DNA of 64,000 nt. Origin: Chryseobacterium sp. IHB B 17019. Its GTDB lineage: Bacteria; Bacteroidota; Bacteroidia; Flavobacteriales; Weeksellaceae. The notes beneath the pieces were generated by a model. It was not told the origin of the DNA. It did no database searches and saw nothing but the letters and a program-made list of their open reading frames with translations. A program made the position numbers and the translations under genes. How positions within the stretch are numbered: position 1 is the stretch's first letter; every line of letters starts with the position of its first letter. Positions 26,079 to 35,065 of the stretch are shown one piece after another. The DNA is taken from assembly GCF_001456155.1 (NCBI RefSeq), contig NZ_CP013293.1, forward strand, positions 372,001 through 436,000. Direction: 5' to 3'.

Positions 26079-26693
26079 ATGGATTACCCAAGTAAAGTTT
26101 TGGCGAAAGCAGTGGATGAGATTTCCGGATTGCCCGGGATTGGCAGGAAAACCGCTTTACGTTTAGCATTACATTTATTGAAACAACCCAATTCCAGGGC
26201 GATGAGTCTTGGAAACTCCCTGATTAACCTTGTTAATGAAATAAAATACTGCAAAGAATGCCATAACTTTTCTGATTTTGACGTTTGCGAAATTTGTAGC
26301 AATGAAAAGAGAAATGACGAGCTGATCTGCATTGTAGAAGATGTTCGGGATGTGATCGCGATCGAAAATACCGGAAAATATACCGGAAAATATCTGATTT
26401 TAGGCGGGAAAATTTCTCCGATGGAAGGTGTTGGTCCTCATCAGCTAAACATTCCGAGCATTGAAAAAAAGCTTAAAGATGGAAGGGTAAAAGAATTTAT
26501 TTTTGCTTTAAGTGCAACTATGGAAGGTGATACCACGGCATATTATATTTATAAAAAGTTTAAAGGGTTCACTGTAAATTTTTCCAGCATTGCAAGGGGA
26601 ATTTCGGTGGGTGATGAGCTGGAATATGCGGATGAGATTTCGTTGGGAAGATCGATTATGAACAGGTTGCCCTACAACGAAAGCAACTCTTAA
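26079..26693 (+). CDS. recR: Recombination mediator RecR
   Basis: 204 residues. Helix-hairpin-helix LPGIGRKTALRLALHLL, a zinc finger formed by CKECHNFSDFDVCEIC, and the Toprim core ICIVEDVRDVIAIENTGKY and YLILGGKISPMEGVGP. RecR acts with RecO to load RecA at gaps. It heads a plus-strand run with two glycosyltransferases 18 nt downstream. The box at 26067-26075 ends 3 nt before the ATG. Confidence 0.97.
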   Translation: MDYPSKVLAKAVDEISGLPGIGRKTALRLALHLLKQPNSRAMSLGNSLINLVNEIKYCKECHNFSDFDVCEICSNEKRNDELICIVEDVRDVIAIENTGKYTGKYLILGGKISPMEGVGPHQLNIPSIEKKLKDGRVKEFIFALSATMEGDTTAYYIYKKFKGFTVNFSSIARGISVGDELEYADEISLGRSIMNRLPYNESNS

Positions 26694-26711
26694 CATTCAT
26701 AAATTGCACAA

Positions 26712-27530
26712 ATGATTTCCGTAATTATCCCGATGTATAACGCAGAAAGAACTATAATTAATGCTTTAAATTCTATTAAAGCGCAAACTGTCGGCATGGG
26801 GGAATTTGAAATTATTATTATTAATGACGGCTCTACTGATAAAAGTAAAAATGTTACCGAAAGTTACCGAAAGGAAAATCCAGAAATGAATATTCAGTTG
26901 CTCGAACAATCAAATGGAGGAGTGTCTAAAGCCAGGAACACAGGACTGAAAGTTGCGAAAGGAGAATATATCGCTTTACTGGACGCGGATGATGAATGGC
27001 TGCCGGAAAAGACAGAAAAACAGCTAGAATATCTTCAAAATAAAAGTTTGGATATTGATTTTCTGGCAACGAGAAGAAATAACATCAAAATTCTACCACC
27101 TTACCGGGTCGAAAATCATCTTGCAGAAATTACTTTCCCAAAATTATTATTAAGAAATGAAGCTCAGCCTTCTACCGTTATATTCAAAAGAAAAGTCTTG
27201 GAAAATACGGGATATTTTAAAGATGATCAGAAATACGCTGAAGATCTAAACTATTGGATGAAGGTTTCTCAAAACAACAAAATGTATATTCTTGATGAAA
27301 GTCTTCTGATTGCGGATGGGGGAAAAAGAACTTTCGGGGTTTCGGGGCTTTCAGCGAATCTTTCTGCTATGGAAGATGGTTTTCAGAAAAATTTGAGAGA
27401 TATATATGAATTAAAGAAAATTAATTCTATTCAGTATCTTTCTCTTAAGCTTTTTTATAAAGCTAAATACTTACTTTTGCTGGCAAGAACATTTTATTAT
27501 AATTTAAAACAAGATAATAGCAGAAAATAA
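26712..27530 (+). CDS. Glycosyltransferase family 2
   Basis: 272 residues, GT-A fold. ISVIIPMYNAERTIINAL opens the nucleotide-sugar site; IIINDGSTDKS and LDADDEWL supply the acidic (DxD-like) metal site; AEDLNYWMKV fits the ED acceptor-side motif. It transfers a sugar from a nucleotide donor, probably in cell-surface glycan synthesis. 18 nt after recR and 3 nt before the next transferase, so cotranscribed. Donor and acceptor unknown. Confidence 0.92.
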   Translation: MISVIIPMYNAERTIINALNSIKAQTVGMGEFEIIIINDGSTDKSKNVTESYRKENPEMNIQLLEQSNGGVSKARNTGLKVAKGEYIALLDADDEWLPEKTEKQLEYLQNKSLDIDFLATRRNNIKILPPYRVENHLAEITFPKLLLRNEAQPSTVIFKRKVLENTGYFKDDQKYAEDLNYWMKVSQNNKMYILDESLLIADGGKRTFGVSGLSANLSAMEDGFQKNLRDIYELKKINSIQYLSLKLFYKAKYLLLLARTFYYNLKQDNSRK

Positions 27531-27533
27531 TCC

Positions 27534-28367
27534 ATGAAGCTCTCAATTATAATTGTTAATTACAATGTAACTCAATTACTTAGGAACTGTCTTCTTTCTA
27601 TTCAGAAATATATGGAGGATCTGAATTATGAAGTGATTGTAATCGATAATGCTTCTACGGATTCTTCCTGGGGAGATCTGATTCCGGAATTTCCCAAAGT
27701 TCATTTTATATCTTCGGAAAATAATGAGGGTTTCGCTAAGGCCAACAATAAAGCTGTACAATCTGCAACAGGAGAATATCTTCTTATTTTAAATCCAGAT
27801 ACCGAGATGGAAGGCTTTTACATGAAAGATATTTTAGATTTTGCCGAATCTCAATCGGATTTCGGATGTCTTGGGGTAAGAATGCACGATGCAAACGGAG
27901 AATTTTTACCGGAAAGCAAACGTTCGGTTCCGGATATGTATAATTCTTTTGAAAAATTATTTACGAATTTTAGAAAGAATAATTCAAAATCGTATTACAG
28001 AAATGATATCGGTGAATTCGAGAATGCTGAAGTGGACGTTATTACGGGTGCTTTTTTGCTGATAAAAAAAGATGTTTATCTAAAAGTAGGAGGCTTCGAC
28101 GAAGCGTATTTCATGTATGGTGAAGATATCGATCTGTGCTATACTTTGCTGATGAACGGTTATAGAAATTTCTACTACGGGAAAGCATCAATTTTTCACT
28201 ATAAAGGCGAAAGTACAATAAAAAATGAAGTTTATCTGGAAAGGTTTTACGGCGCAATGCAGATTTTCATTAATAAATATTATAAAGAATCCAAGCCTTT
28301 GCAATATTCATTTTTAAAAGCCGGCCTAAAGCTTAGACATAAAATTGAAAAAATTAAATTGAAATAA
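27534..28367 (+). CDS. Glycosyltransferase family 2, rhamnosyltransferase-like
   Basis: 277 residues. LSIIIVNYNVTQLLRNCL and VIVIDNASTDSSWGDL match GT2 enzymes of the rhamnosyl/galactofuranosyl type; LILNPDTEMEG and the late MYGEDIDLCYTLLMNGY motif are typical. Coupled to the preceding GT2 (3-nt gap). Likely works with it on the same glycan. Followed by a strong terminator at 28368-28394. Confidence 0.92.
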   Translation: MKLSIIIVNYNVTQLLRNCLLSIQKYMEDLNYEVIVIDNASTDSSWGDLIPEFPKVHFISSENNEGFAKANNKAVQSATGEYLLILNPDTEMEGFYMKDILDFAESQSDFGCLGVRMHDANGEFLPESKRSVPDMYNSFEKLFTNFRKNNSKSYYRNDIGEFENAEVDVITGAFLLIKKDVYLKVGGFDEAYFMYGEDIDLCYTLLMNGYRNFYYGKASIFHYKGESTIKNEVYLERFYGAMQIFINKYYKESKPLQYSFLKAGLKLRHKIEKIKLK

Positions 28368-28394
28368 AAAAGCAGCTCAACTTGAGCTGCTTTT
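28368..28394. terminator. Bidirectional terminator
   Basis: A 13-base arm (28368-28380) pairs perfectly with 28382-28394 (core GCAGCTCAA / TTGAGCTGC). Ends the glycosyltransferase operon on plus and secG on minus. Confidence 0.85.
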
Positions 28395-28416
28395 GTTATA
28401 TAAAAATATTATTTGC

Positions 28417-28755
28417 TTATTTAGCTGGCGCTTGAACTGGTGTAGAAGTAGAAGCTGGAGCAGATTTTGCCGGAGCTTCCTGTTTTACAGGTTGCTGCTG
28501 AACGGGTGCTGTTTGTGTAGGCTTACCTGTAAGTATAACACTTAAAAGGATAAGAACAATAATCACTCCACCTAAAGTCCAGGTTGCTTTTTCCATAAAG
28601 TCATTGGTTCTCTGTACTCCGAACTGTGTAGAGGAAGCGCCCCCGAAAGTACTAGAAAGGCCTCCACCTTTTGGGTTTTGAGCCATAACGATGATTACCA
28701 ATAAAACGCTGGCAATCATAACAAGAACCATCAATAGTATAAATATAGAATCCAT
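28417..28755 (-). CDS. secG: Preprotein translocase subunit SecG
   Basis: Start set at 28755 (MDSIFILLMVLVMIASVLLV), 112 residues. Two membrane helices separated by the conserved loop AQNPKGGGLSSTFGG, and after it TQFGVQRTNDFMEKATW. The tail is long and rich in Pro, Ala, Gln and Thr, as in other Bacteroidetes SecG. SecG is the accessory subunit of the SecYEG channel. A longer upstream frame is rejected because the promoter box lies between it and the chosen ATG. Confidence 0.93.
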   Translation of the reverse strand: MDSIFILLMVLVMIASVLLVIIVMAQNPKGGGLSSTFGGASSTQFGVQRTNDFMEKATWTLGGVIIVLILLSVILTGKPTQTAPVQQQPVKQEAPAKSAPASTSTPVQAPAK

Positions 28756-28778
28756 TAATTTGATATCTTTTAGAATGG

Positions 28779-28787
28779 GCAAATTTA
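28779..28787 (-). promoter_or_regulatory. -7 promoter box for secG
   Basis: TAAATTTGC on the minus strand, 23 nt before the ATG at 28755. Confidence 0.65.
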
Positions 28788-28840
28788 ATCTTTTTTTACC
28801 GAATGACAAAGAAAGATGTCATCAAATATTGAGAAAATAA

Positions 28841-28866
28841 AAGCGGCAACCATGGTTGCCGCTTTT
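28841..28866. terminator. Terminator built on a perfect palindrome
   Basis: Positions 28841-28864 are a 24-base perfect palindrome (half-site AAGCGGCAACCA) followed by a T run on plus and a T-rich stretch on minus. It ends the M16 peptidase operon. Confidence 0.85.
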
Positions 28867-28887
28867 TTCTATTTAAATAGCTTGTTT

Positions 28888-30933
28888 TTATTTAAAATCA
28901 GCGTCCTTAGCCTGGTTCACTTCGATGGATTTTACTTCCATCTTCATGTCCATCCCCATTTGGTTTACAGAGATTGTGTATGGCATTTTTACGCCGGCTA
29001 CATCTTTGTAGTTAGAGTATGTTGTAGGAATGCTCATTTCTTTTCCTTGAGCTTTTACCGTTTTAGTTTCTCCGGTTTTTAGTCCCGTTTTTACACTGTA
29101 GTAATAGGTTGTATTATTACCTTTCACTACATAAGAATCTTCACCTTCGATCTTTTCAATACCCGCTACTTTGTAGTCAGGAGACTTTGCAAAACCAAGT
29201 TCTTCGAAAAGTTCTGTATTTTTCATTTTTTCAGCGATCTGCTCAGCTTTCATAGGAACTTTTTGTCCCATTTGCTCAGAATACCCTGTTTTTCCGTCAA
29301 ATACCTGTTTCTGAACAACTTGACCCATCGCAGTTACGGTTGTTACTTCTTTCCCGCCTTGTGCCTTAATGATTTTAAAATCAATATTTTGTCCTTGCAT
29401 AGACATAGAAGCAGTCGTTGTGTAAGAATTGATTTTAGCCAAATTTGCCTTTCCTCCGATAGCGTTGATGTATTTGTCAGCGATAGAAGCTACCGTTACA
29501 TTCGCGTCTACTTTCTGTGTAGTTGGCTTTGCAACAGGATTTGCGTCCTTATCAAAGTACTTTACAGGATAGCCTAATTTTTCCAATCCTTCAGAAATAT
29601 CAGATGCTTTACCAGCGATGAAAATTCTGCTTTGGTTTGGTAGAATTGTAGTTTTCACAGCGTTTGAGACATCTGCTGCAGTTACTTTATCAATAGATTT
29701 TAAGTAATTGGTATAGAAATCAGAAGGAAGGTCCTGAACTTTTTGATTTAAAGCAAATCTTGCAATCGTTGCAGGTTGCTCCAAAGACATGATGAAAGAA
29801 CCTTTCAGTTTTGCCTTGGCATTTTCCAGCTCTTCAGGTTTTACAGTGGAAATAGCGTTAAGCTCATTCATGAATTCCTTTACAGCCTTGTCTGTAACCT
29901 CGTTTCTTACACTTGCACTTGCAGAAAATTCCGGAGAATATTTGCTTGCGCTCATGTTTGAATACGCTCCGTAAGTAAATCCGTTTTTCTCACGAAGGTT
30001 CATGAAAAGTCTTGCTTCACCACCACCTCCAAGGATGTAGTTTGCGATCGTTGCAGGGAAGTAGTTAGGATCTTTCATTTTCAGCGTATTCAGGTTGTTT
30101 AAAGAAACAACAGACTGTACAGCACTAGGAACATCCACTACATTGATCTCGGTTTTAGCAACATTGGTGGCCGGCTCTAGTGGAGTAATAGGCGTATTCG
30201 CTTTTTTCCATCCGCTGAAAGCTTTTTCAATTAATGGTTTTACCTGATCAAATTTTACGTCTCCAACGATTACCAGGTAAGCATTATCCGGAGCGTAATA
30301 TTTTTTGTAAGTATTTTGTACGTCAGCTAATTGAATTTTATTAATAGATTCAACCGTTTCAAATTCACCTCTTGAAGTATTTTTTCCGTACATCAGGGCA
30401 TTGGAAACTCTTGAAGCGATAGAAGAAGCATTCTTTTCGTCAGATTTTAATCCTTCGATTGCTCTTTCTTTAGAATCTTGAATTTCTTCAGCAGAAAATT
30501 TAGGATTAATAATAGCATCAGCCATTAAACCTAAAACTTGAGGGAAATATTTTGAAAGTGAATTTGCAGCGGCACCATTCGAAGAGAAGTTAAGATTAGC
30601 TCCAAGATAATCAACCTTTTTGTTGAAATCATCTTTGCTCATATTTGTTGTTCCGTTTTCGAACTGTTCAGCCATGATTTGGCTTACACCCGCTACACTT
30701 CCTTCATAATATGGAGGTCTGTCCATAGAAAGGCTCGCGCTTACTCTCGGTAGCTTGTTGTTTTCTACAACCATTACCGTAAGACCGTTGCTTAGTTGGA
30801 AAGTTTTTGGCTTAGCAATGTTGATCGCAGGCGTTGGCCCCGGTTTTGGCATTGCATTAAGATCTATTTTTTGTGCTGAAACCATTCCCGCGAAGAAAAA
30901 CGCTGCAGCTATATATGTTAATTGCTTTTTCAT
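28888..30933 (-). CDS. M16 peptidase-like subunit without zinc motif, LolA-like C-domain
   Basis: 681 residues with signal peptide (cut after VSAQ). Two M16 repeats occupy about residues 40-475, but the place of HxxEH reads QIMAEQFENG (85-94), so the zinc site is lost. The R/Y substrate-binding part GEARLFMNLREKNGFTYGAYS is kept. A C-terminal region of about 195 residues (ADKYINAIGGKANLAKIN onward) resembles a LolA/outer-membrane lipoprotein-type beta fold. It is probably the partner of the active M16 enzyme encoded 53 nt upstream, acting in the periplasm or outer membrane. Confidence 0.88.
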   Translation of the reverse strand: MKKQLTYIAAAFFFAGMVSAQKIDLNAMPKPGPTPAINIAKPKTFQLSNGLTVMVVENNKLPRVSASLSMDRPPYYEGSVAGVSQIMAEQFENGTTNMSKDDFNKKVDYLGANLNFSSNGAAANSLSKYFPQVLGLMADAIINPKFSAEEIQDSKERAIEGLKSDEKNASSIASRVSNALMYGKNTSRGEFETVESINKIQLADVQNTYKKYYAPDNAYLVIVGDVKFDQVKPLIEKAFSGWKKANTPITPLEPATNVAKTEINVVDVPSAVQSVVSLNNLNTLKMKDPNYFPATIANYILGGGGEARLFMNLREKNGFTYGAYSNMSASKYSPEFSASASVRNEVTDKAVKEFMNELNAISTVKPEELENAKAKLKGSFIMSLEQPATIARFALNQKVQDLPSDFYTNYLKSIDKVTAADVSNAVKTTILPNQSRIFIAGKASDISEGLEKLGYPVKYFDKDANPVAKPTTQKVDANVTVASIADKYINAIGGKANLAKINSYTTTASMSMQGQNIDFKIIKAQGGKEVTTVTAMGQVVQKQVFDGKTGYSEQMGQKVPMKAEQIAEKMKNTELFEELGFAKSPDYKVAGIEKIEGEDSYVVKGNNTTYYYSVKTGLKTGETKTVKAQGKEMSIPTTYSNYKDVAGVKMPYTISVNQMGMDMKMEVKSIEVNQAKDADFK

Positions 30934-30986
30934 TTGTAAAAATTTAATTTTTAATAATCATATTTTAACCTAAAAGTTCTAAATGA

Positions 30987-32300
30987 TTACTTTTTTTCAG
31001 GTACGTAATTAATGATTATTCTTTGGTTGGAATTAAGATACTTTTTAGCAGCATTTTGAAGGTCCTGTCTTGTGATAGATCTGTAAATGTCTATTTCTTT
31101 GTTGATCAAATTCGTGTTACCCATCAATACGTGGTTTGTAGCCAATGAAGCAGCAATTCCCTGGATGCTTGAGTTAGCGTTTACAAACTGGTTTTCGTAC
31201 TGATTTTGAAGTTTTTGGTAATCCTCTTCAGAGATTAAGGTCGTCTGAAGTTTTTTGATCTCAGCATCAATGTCCGTCTGCAATGCTTGTTTTGTAGTCT
31301 GTCCCATCGGGATCGCGAAAAATGCGAAAATACTGTAATCCTCAAGACCCTGGTTGAAAGCTGCTACCTGAAGCGCTTTTTTATCCTGGTCTACTAATTT
31401 TTTGTATAAAACAGAAGATTTACCGTTGCTCAAATAAGAAGAAAGCATATCTAAAATATACGCGTCTTTTTCTTTGTTACCTGGAGTTCTGTAGGCGAAA
31501 ATATATGCAGGAAGCTGGATGTTCGGGTCAGTTGCCGTTACTTCTTTTTCCTGAGTGATAGGAGTATCTTTCGGGAAATCTTTTGGATACACTGTTCCTT
31601 TCGGGATACCTCCATAATAAGTTTCGATCCACTTTTTAGTCTGCTCAGGCTTGATGTCACCTGCAACAACTAAAGTTGCGTTATTCGGAACGTAGTATTT
31701 TTTATAGAAAGCCTGGAATTCTTCCAGCTTTGCAGAGTTCAAATCTTCCATAGACCCAATTGTAGGCCAGTTGTACGGGTGATTTGTAAATAAATTTTTC
31801 TGAATTGTTGAGAAAAGGTTTCCGTAAGGCTGGTTGTCCATTCTCAATCTTTTTTCTTCTTTTACAACCTCTCTTTGAGTATCAACACCCACTTGGTTGA
31901 TCACAGCGTGACGCATTCTTTCAGCTTCCATCCAAAGGCCAAGTTGCTCATTGTTTGAAGGAAAAGTTTCGTAGTAGTACGTTCTGTCGTTCGTTGTGTT
32001 TGCATTGTTTTGTCCTCCGTTTGAAGAAACGATTTTGAACCAGTCACCTCTTTTGATATTTGGTGTTCCTTCGAATAAAAGATGCTCGAAGAAATGGGCA
32101 AAACCTGTTCTGCCTTTTACTTCATCTTTTGCACCTACGTGGTACATTACACCTGTTGTTACCACTGGTGCGGAATTGTCCTGATGAAGAATTACGTGAA
32201 GACCGTTTGGTAAGTCATACTCTTCAAATTTAATTTGTTGTGCATTCAGAGCCATCCCAAAGAAAGCCGCTGCAGCAACAGAAAGAAGTCGCTTTTTCAT
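30987..32300 (-). CDS. M16 zinc peptidase, catalytic subunit
   Basis: 437 residues with a signal peptide ending LNAQ. HFFEH (H69, E72, H73) is the inverted zinc motif of M16 peptidases, with E148/E149 (VVKEEKR) as the distal glutamate. The second repeat lacks the motif, as usual. Predicted to cut peptides in the periplasm together with the downstream inactive subunit. Promoter at 32329-32337. Confidence 0.93.
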   Translation of the reverse strand: MKKRLLSVAAAAFFGMALNAQQIKFEEYDLPNGLHVILHQDNSAPVVTTGVMYHVGAKDEVKGRTGFAHFFEHLLFEGTPNIKRGDWFKIVSSNGGQNNANTTNDRTYYYETFPSNNEQLGLWMEAERMRHAVINQVGVDTQREVVKEEKRLRMDNQPYGNLFSTIQKNLFTNHPYNWPTIGSMEDLNSAKLEEFQAFYKKYYVPNNATLVVAGDIKPEQTKKWIETYYGGIPKGTVYPKDFPKDTPITQEKEVTATDPNIQLPAYIFAYRTPGNKEKDAYILDMLSSYLSNGKSSVLYKKLVDQDKKALQVAAFNQGLEDYSIFAFFAIPMGQTTKQALQTDIDAEIKKLQTTLISEEDYQKLQNQYENQFVNANSSIQGIAASLATNHVLMGNTNLINKEIDIYRSITRQDLQNAAKKYLNSNQRIIINYVPEKK

Positions 32301-32328
32301 AAAGTAGAAATTGTTTTATCAATTAGTG

Positions 32329-32337
32329 TCAAATTTA
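32329..32337 (-). promoter_or_regulatory. -7 promoter box for the M16 operon
   Basis: TAAATTTGA on the minus strand, 28 nt before the ATG at 32300. Confidence 0.6.
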
Positions 32338-32385
32338 CTTTAAATGTTACAATAATGGAAATAATATTTTGTTTTGAGAGGTTGA

Positions 32386-32480
32386 ATATTAGATGGTAGA
32401 AATTAGTATTGATAATTCTTTAAAAATAATTTTGTTTTAAACTAAAAAAGCATTTTAAACTAATTTCTACCATCTAATAT
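32386..32480. repeat. 22-bp perfect inverted repeat
   Basis: Positions 32386-32407 are the exact reverse complement of 32459-32480; units show the ATTAGAT/TAGAAAT heptamer style. It sits in the divergent gap between the M16 and helicase genes, 40 nt before the helicase promoter. Confidence 0.85.
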
Positions 32481-32520
32481 CTAACTTCCAAATACAATTT
32501 GAATTCTCCATAGAATACAC

Positions 32521-32529
32521 TAATTTTGT
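32521..32529 (+). promoter_or_regulatory. -7 promoter box for the helicase
   Basis: TAATTTTGT, 21 nt before the ATG at 32551. Confidence 0.6.
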
Positions 32530-32550
32530 GTTCCTAATTTTTTTTGCAGC

Positions 32551-34884
32551 ATGGAGGATTATTTGAAAGGACTGAATGAACCACAATTTGAAGCCGTTAC
32601 CACTTTAAATGGGCCGTTGATGGTACTTGCAGGAGCAGGTTCCGGGAAAACGCGTGTGCTTACGATGCGTATCGCTCATTTGATCACAAATGGGGTCGAT
32701 CCTTTCAATATTCTAGCCCTTACTTTTACCAATAAAGCGGCACGGGAAATGAAAGACCGTATCGCAAAAGTAGTGGGGCACAGCAATGCAAGAAGCCTTT
32801 GGATGGGAACTTTTCACTCCGTTTTTGCGAGAATCCTGAGAAGTGAAGCAAATTACTTGGGCTATCCTTCCAACTTTACGATTTACGATCAGCAGGATGC
32901 TTTGAATGTCATTAAAAAAGTGCTGAAAGACATGAATATCGATTCTGATTTGTATAAACCCAAAAAAGTCCAGGCAAGAATTTCAACCTACAAAAACAAT
33001 CTGATTACTGTAAAAGCATACTTCAACAACCCCGAATTAATAGAAGCTGATGAAAAAGCCAATATGAAATTCATAGGGCAGATTTATCAAAAATATGTTG
33101 ATGCATGTTTCAGAAACGGAGCCATGGATTTTGATGATTTATTATTAAAAACCAATGAATTACTAACTCGTTTTCCGGAAGTTTTAGCTAAATATCAGGA
33201 TCGTTTCAGGTATATTTTGGTGGATGAGTACCAGGATACAAACCATTCTCAGTATCTTATCGTAAAAGCACTGGCTTCAAAATTTGAAAATATTTGCGTG
33301 GTGGGGGATGATGCCCAGTCTATTTATTCTTTCCGTGGGGCGAATATTTATAATATTTTAAACTTTAAAAAAGATTATCCGGATGCCGTAACGGTTTCGT
33401 TGGAGCAAAACTACCGTTCTACACAAAATATCGTTAATGCAGCTAATGTTGTCATTGCTAAAAACATCCAGCAGTTCAAGAAAAATGTTTTCAGTGAAAA
33501 TGAAGAAGGTGAAAAAATTAAAGTCTACCGTTCACTTTCCGATGCCGATGAAGCGAATTTTGTAGCCGGAAATATCTGGGAAATCCACAATCGTGAACAG
33601 AGAAAATATAGTGATTTTGCCATTTTATACAGGACAAATTCACAAACCCGTGCTTTTGAAGACGCTTTAAGGCGTAAAAATATTCCATACAAAGTCTACG
33701 GAGGCCTGTCTTTCTACCAAAGAAAAGAGGTGAAAGATTTATTGGCTTACCTGAGGCTTTTAATTAACGAAAACGACTCTGAAGCATTAACGAGGATTAT
33801 CAATTATCCGACAAGAGGAATTGGTGAAACCACTCAAAATAAATTGATCGTTTTTGCAGATAGTCAAAACGTTTCTATATCAAAAGTTTTGGATAATCTT
33901 CCGATATATGCTCCACATTTAGGCTTTAACAATGGAGTTTTGAATAAACTGAATGATTTCTGGTCAATGATCAAAGCTTTTCAGGTGTTATTAAAAACTG
34001 AAACGGCTTATAGCGTTGCCATGGAAGTTGCAAAACGAAGTGGACTGATCAAATTTTTAAAAGACGACCAGACTCCGGAAGGGATTTCCCGTGTAGAAAA
34101 CGTCCAGGAATTGATGAACTCCATGCAGGGATTCATTGAAGAGCAGATGCAGCTGGAAGACGGAGACCCAAGTTTATCGAATTTTCTTGAAAACATCGCG
34201 CTTTCCGCAGATACTCAGGACAAAAATAATGAGGATGATATGGTTTCGTTAATGACCATTCACCTGTCCAAAGGCCTTGAGTTTCCGGTAGTTCACCTTG
34301 TTGGTTTGGAGGAAAACCTTTTCCCGAGTTTTATGAGCTCGACAACGAGGGAAGATTTGGAAGAAGAAAGACGTTTGTTTTATGTTGCCTTAACGAGAGC
34401 TGAAAAACAGGCATTTTTCTCGTATGCTATTTCACGTTTCCAGTGGGGAAAAATTACCGATGCGGAACCATCAAGATTCTTAAGTGAAATTGATGAAGAA
34501 TATATCGAATTTGTAAACCCTGCCATTGAAAAGCGTTTTATCAATAATTCAGGAATTAAATCAAATATTTTTGATGAGCATCCTTCTGAGCTTAGAAGTT
34601 TCAAAAAGGTTGAAAAGAAAAGTATTGAAAGGAGCGATAATTCAAAACCTATTGCTGAACCCCGTAAACTAAAACCGGTAAGTACAGCGAAAATTATTAA
34701 CCCAAGCGGTGCTTCTTCACAGGATATCGAAGTGGGCGACAAAGTAAGGCACGATCGCTTCGGAGTAGGGGAAGTGACTTTCTTAGACGGAACCGATCCT
34801 CAAAATATCAAGGCAAAAGTAATCTTCCAGCATGAAGGTGAGAAGAATTTAATTCTTAAATATGCTAAACTGACGAAAATATAA
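32551..34884 (+). CDS. ATP-dependent DNA helicase, UvrD/PcrA type
   Basis: 777 residues. Walker A AGAGSGKT (27-34), LTFTNKAAREM, Walker B LVDEYQDTN, QNYRSTQNIV and LMTIHLSKGLEFPVVHLVG are the superfamily 1A motifs in order. The C-terminal VGDKVRHDRFGVGEVTFLDG is the KOW/tudor-like tail of PcrA/UvrD that binds RNA polymerase. It unwinds DNA 3'-to-5' in nucleotide excision repair and replication restart. Whether to call it UvrD or PcrA is a naming matter. Confidence 0.96.
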   Translation: MEDYLKGLNEPQFEAVTTLNGPLMVLAGAGSGKTRVLTMRIAHLITNGVDPFNILALTFTNKAAREMKDRIAKVVGHSNARSLWMGTFHSVFARILRSEANYLGYPSNFTIYDQQDALNVIKKVLKDMNIDSDLYKPKKVQARISTYKNNLITVKAYFNNPELIEADEKANMKFIGQIYQKYVDACFRNGAMDFDDLLLKTNELLTRFPEVLAKYQDRFRYILVDEYQDTNHSQYLIVKALASKFENICVVGDDAQSIYSFRGANIYNILNFKKDYPDAVTVSLEQNYRSTQNIVNAANVVIAKNIQQFKKNVFSENEEGEKIKVYRSLSDADEANFVAGNIWEIHNREQRKYSDFAILYRTNSQTRAFEDALRRKNIPYKVYGGLSFYQRKEVKDLLAYLRLLINENDSEALTRIINYPTRGIGETTQNKLIVFADSQNVSISKVLDNLPIYAPHLGFNNGVLNKLNDFWSMIKAFQVLLKTETAYSVAMEVAKRSGLIKFLKDDQTPEGISRVENVQELMNSMQGFIEEQMQLEDGDPSLSNFLENIALSADTQDKNNEDDMVSLMTIHLSKGLEFPVVHLVGLEENLFPSFMSSTTREDLEEERRLFYVALTRAEKQAFFSYAISRFQWGKITDAEPSRFLSEIDEEYIEFVNPAIEKRFINNSGIKSNIFDEHPSELRSFKKVEKKSIERSDNSKPIAEPRKLKPVSTAKIINPSGASSQDIEVGDKVRHDRFGVGEVTFLDGTDPQNIKAKVIFQHEGEKNLILKYAKLTKI

Positions 34885-34926
34885 AATGTCATTGCGAGAG
34901 AATATAGTACAAAATAATCAAAATAT

Positions 34927-34959
34927 AAGCCTGTTTCATATTTGAAAGCAGGCTTTTTT
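34927..34959 (+). terminator. Rho-independent terminator
   Basis: AAGCCTG (34927-34933) pairs with CAGGCTT (34949-34955), the stem continuing inward with TTTCA/TGAAA, followed by a T tract. Confidence 0.8.
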
Positions 34960-35065
34960 ATTTATCGCAAGGCCAGAAAATGTTTATTTTATTTGAATAA
35001 AGTTTAATTTTTTCCCAAATTGAGACAATGTGAATTTGTATATTTAAAGCTTAAAATCAGTTATT

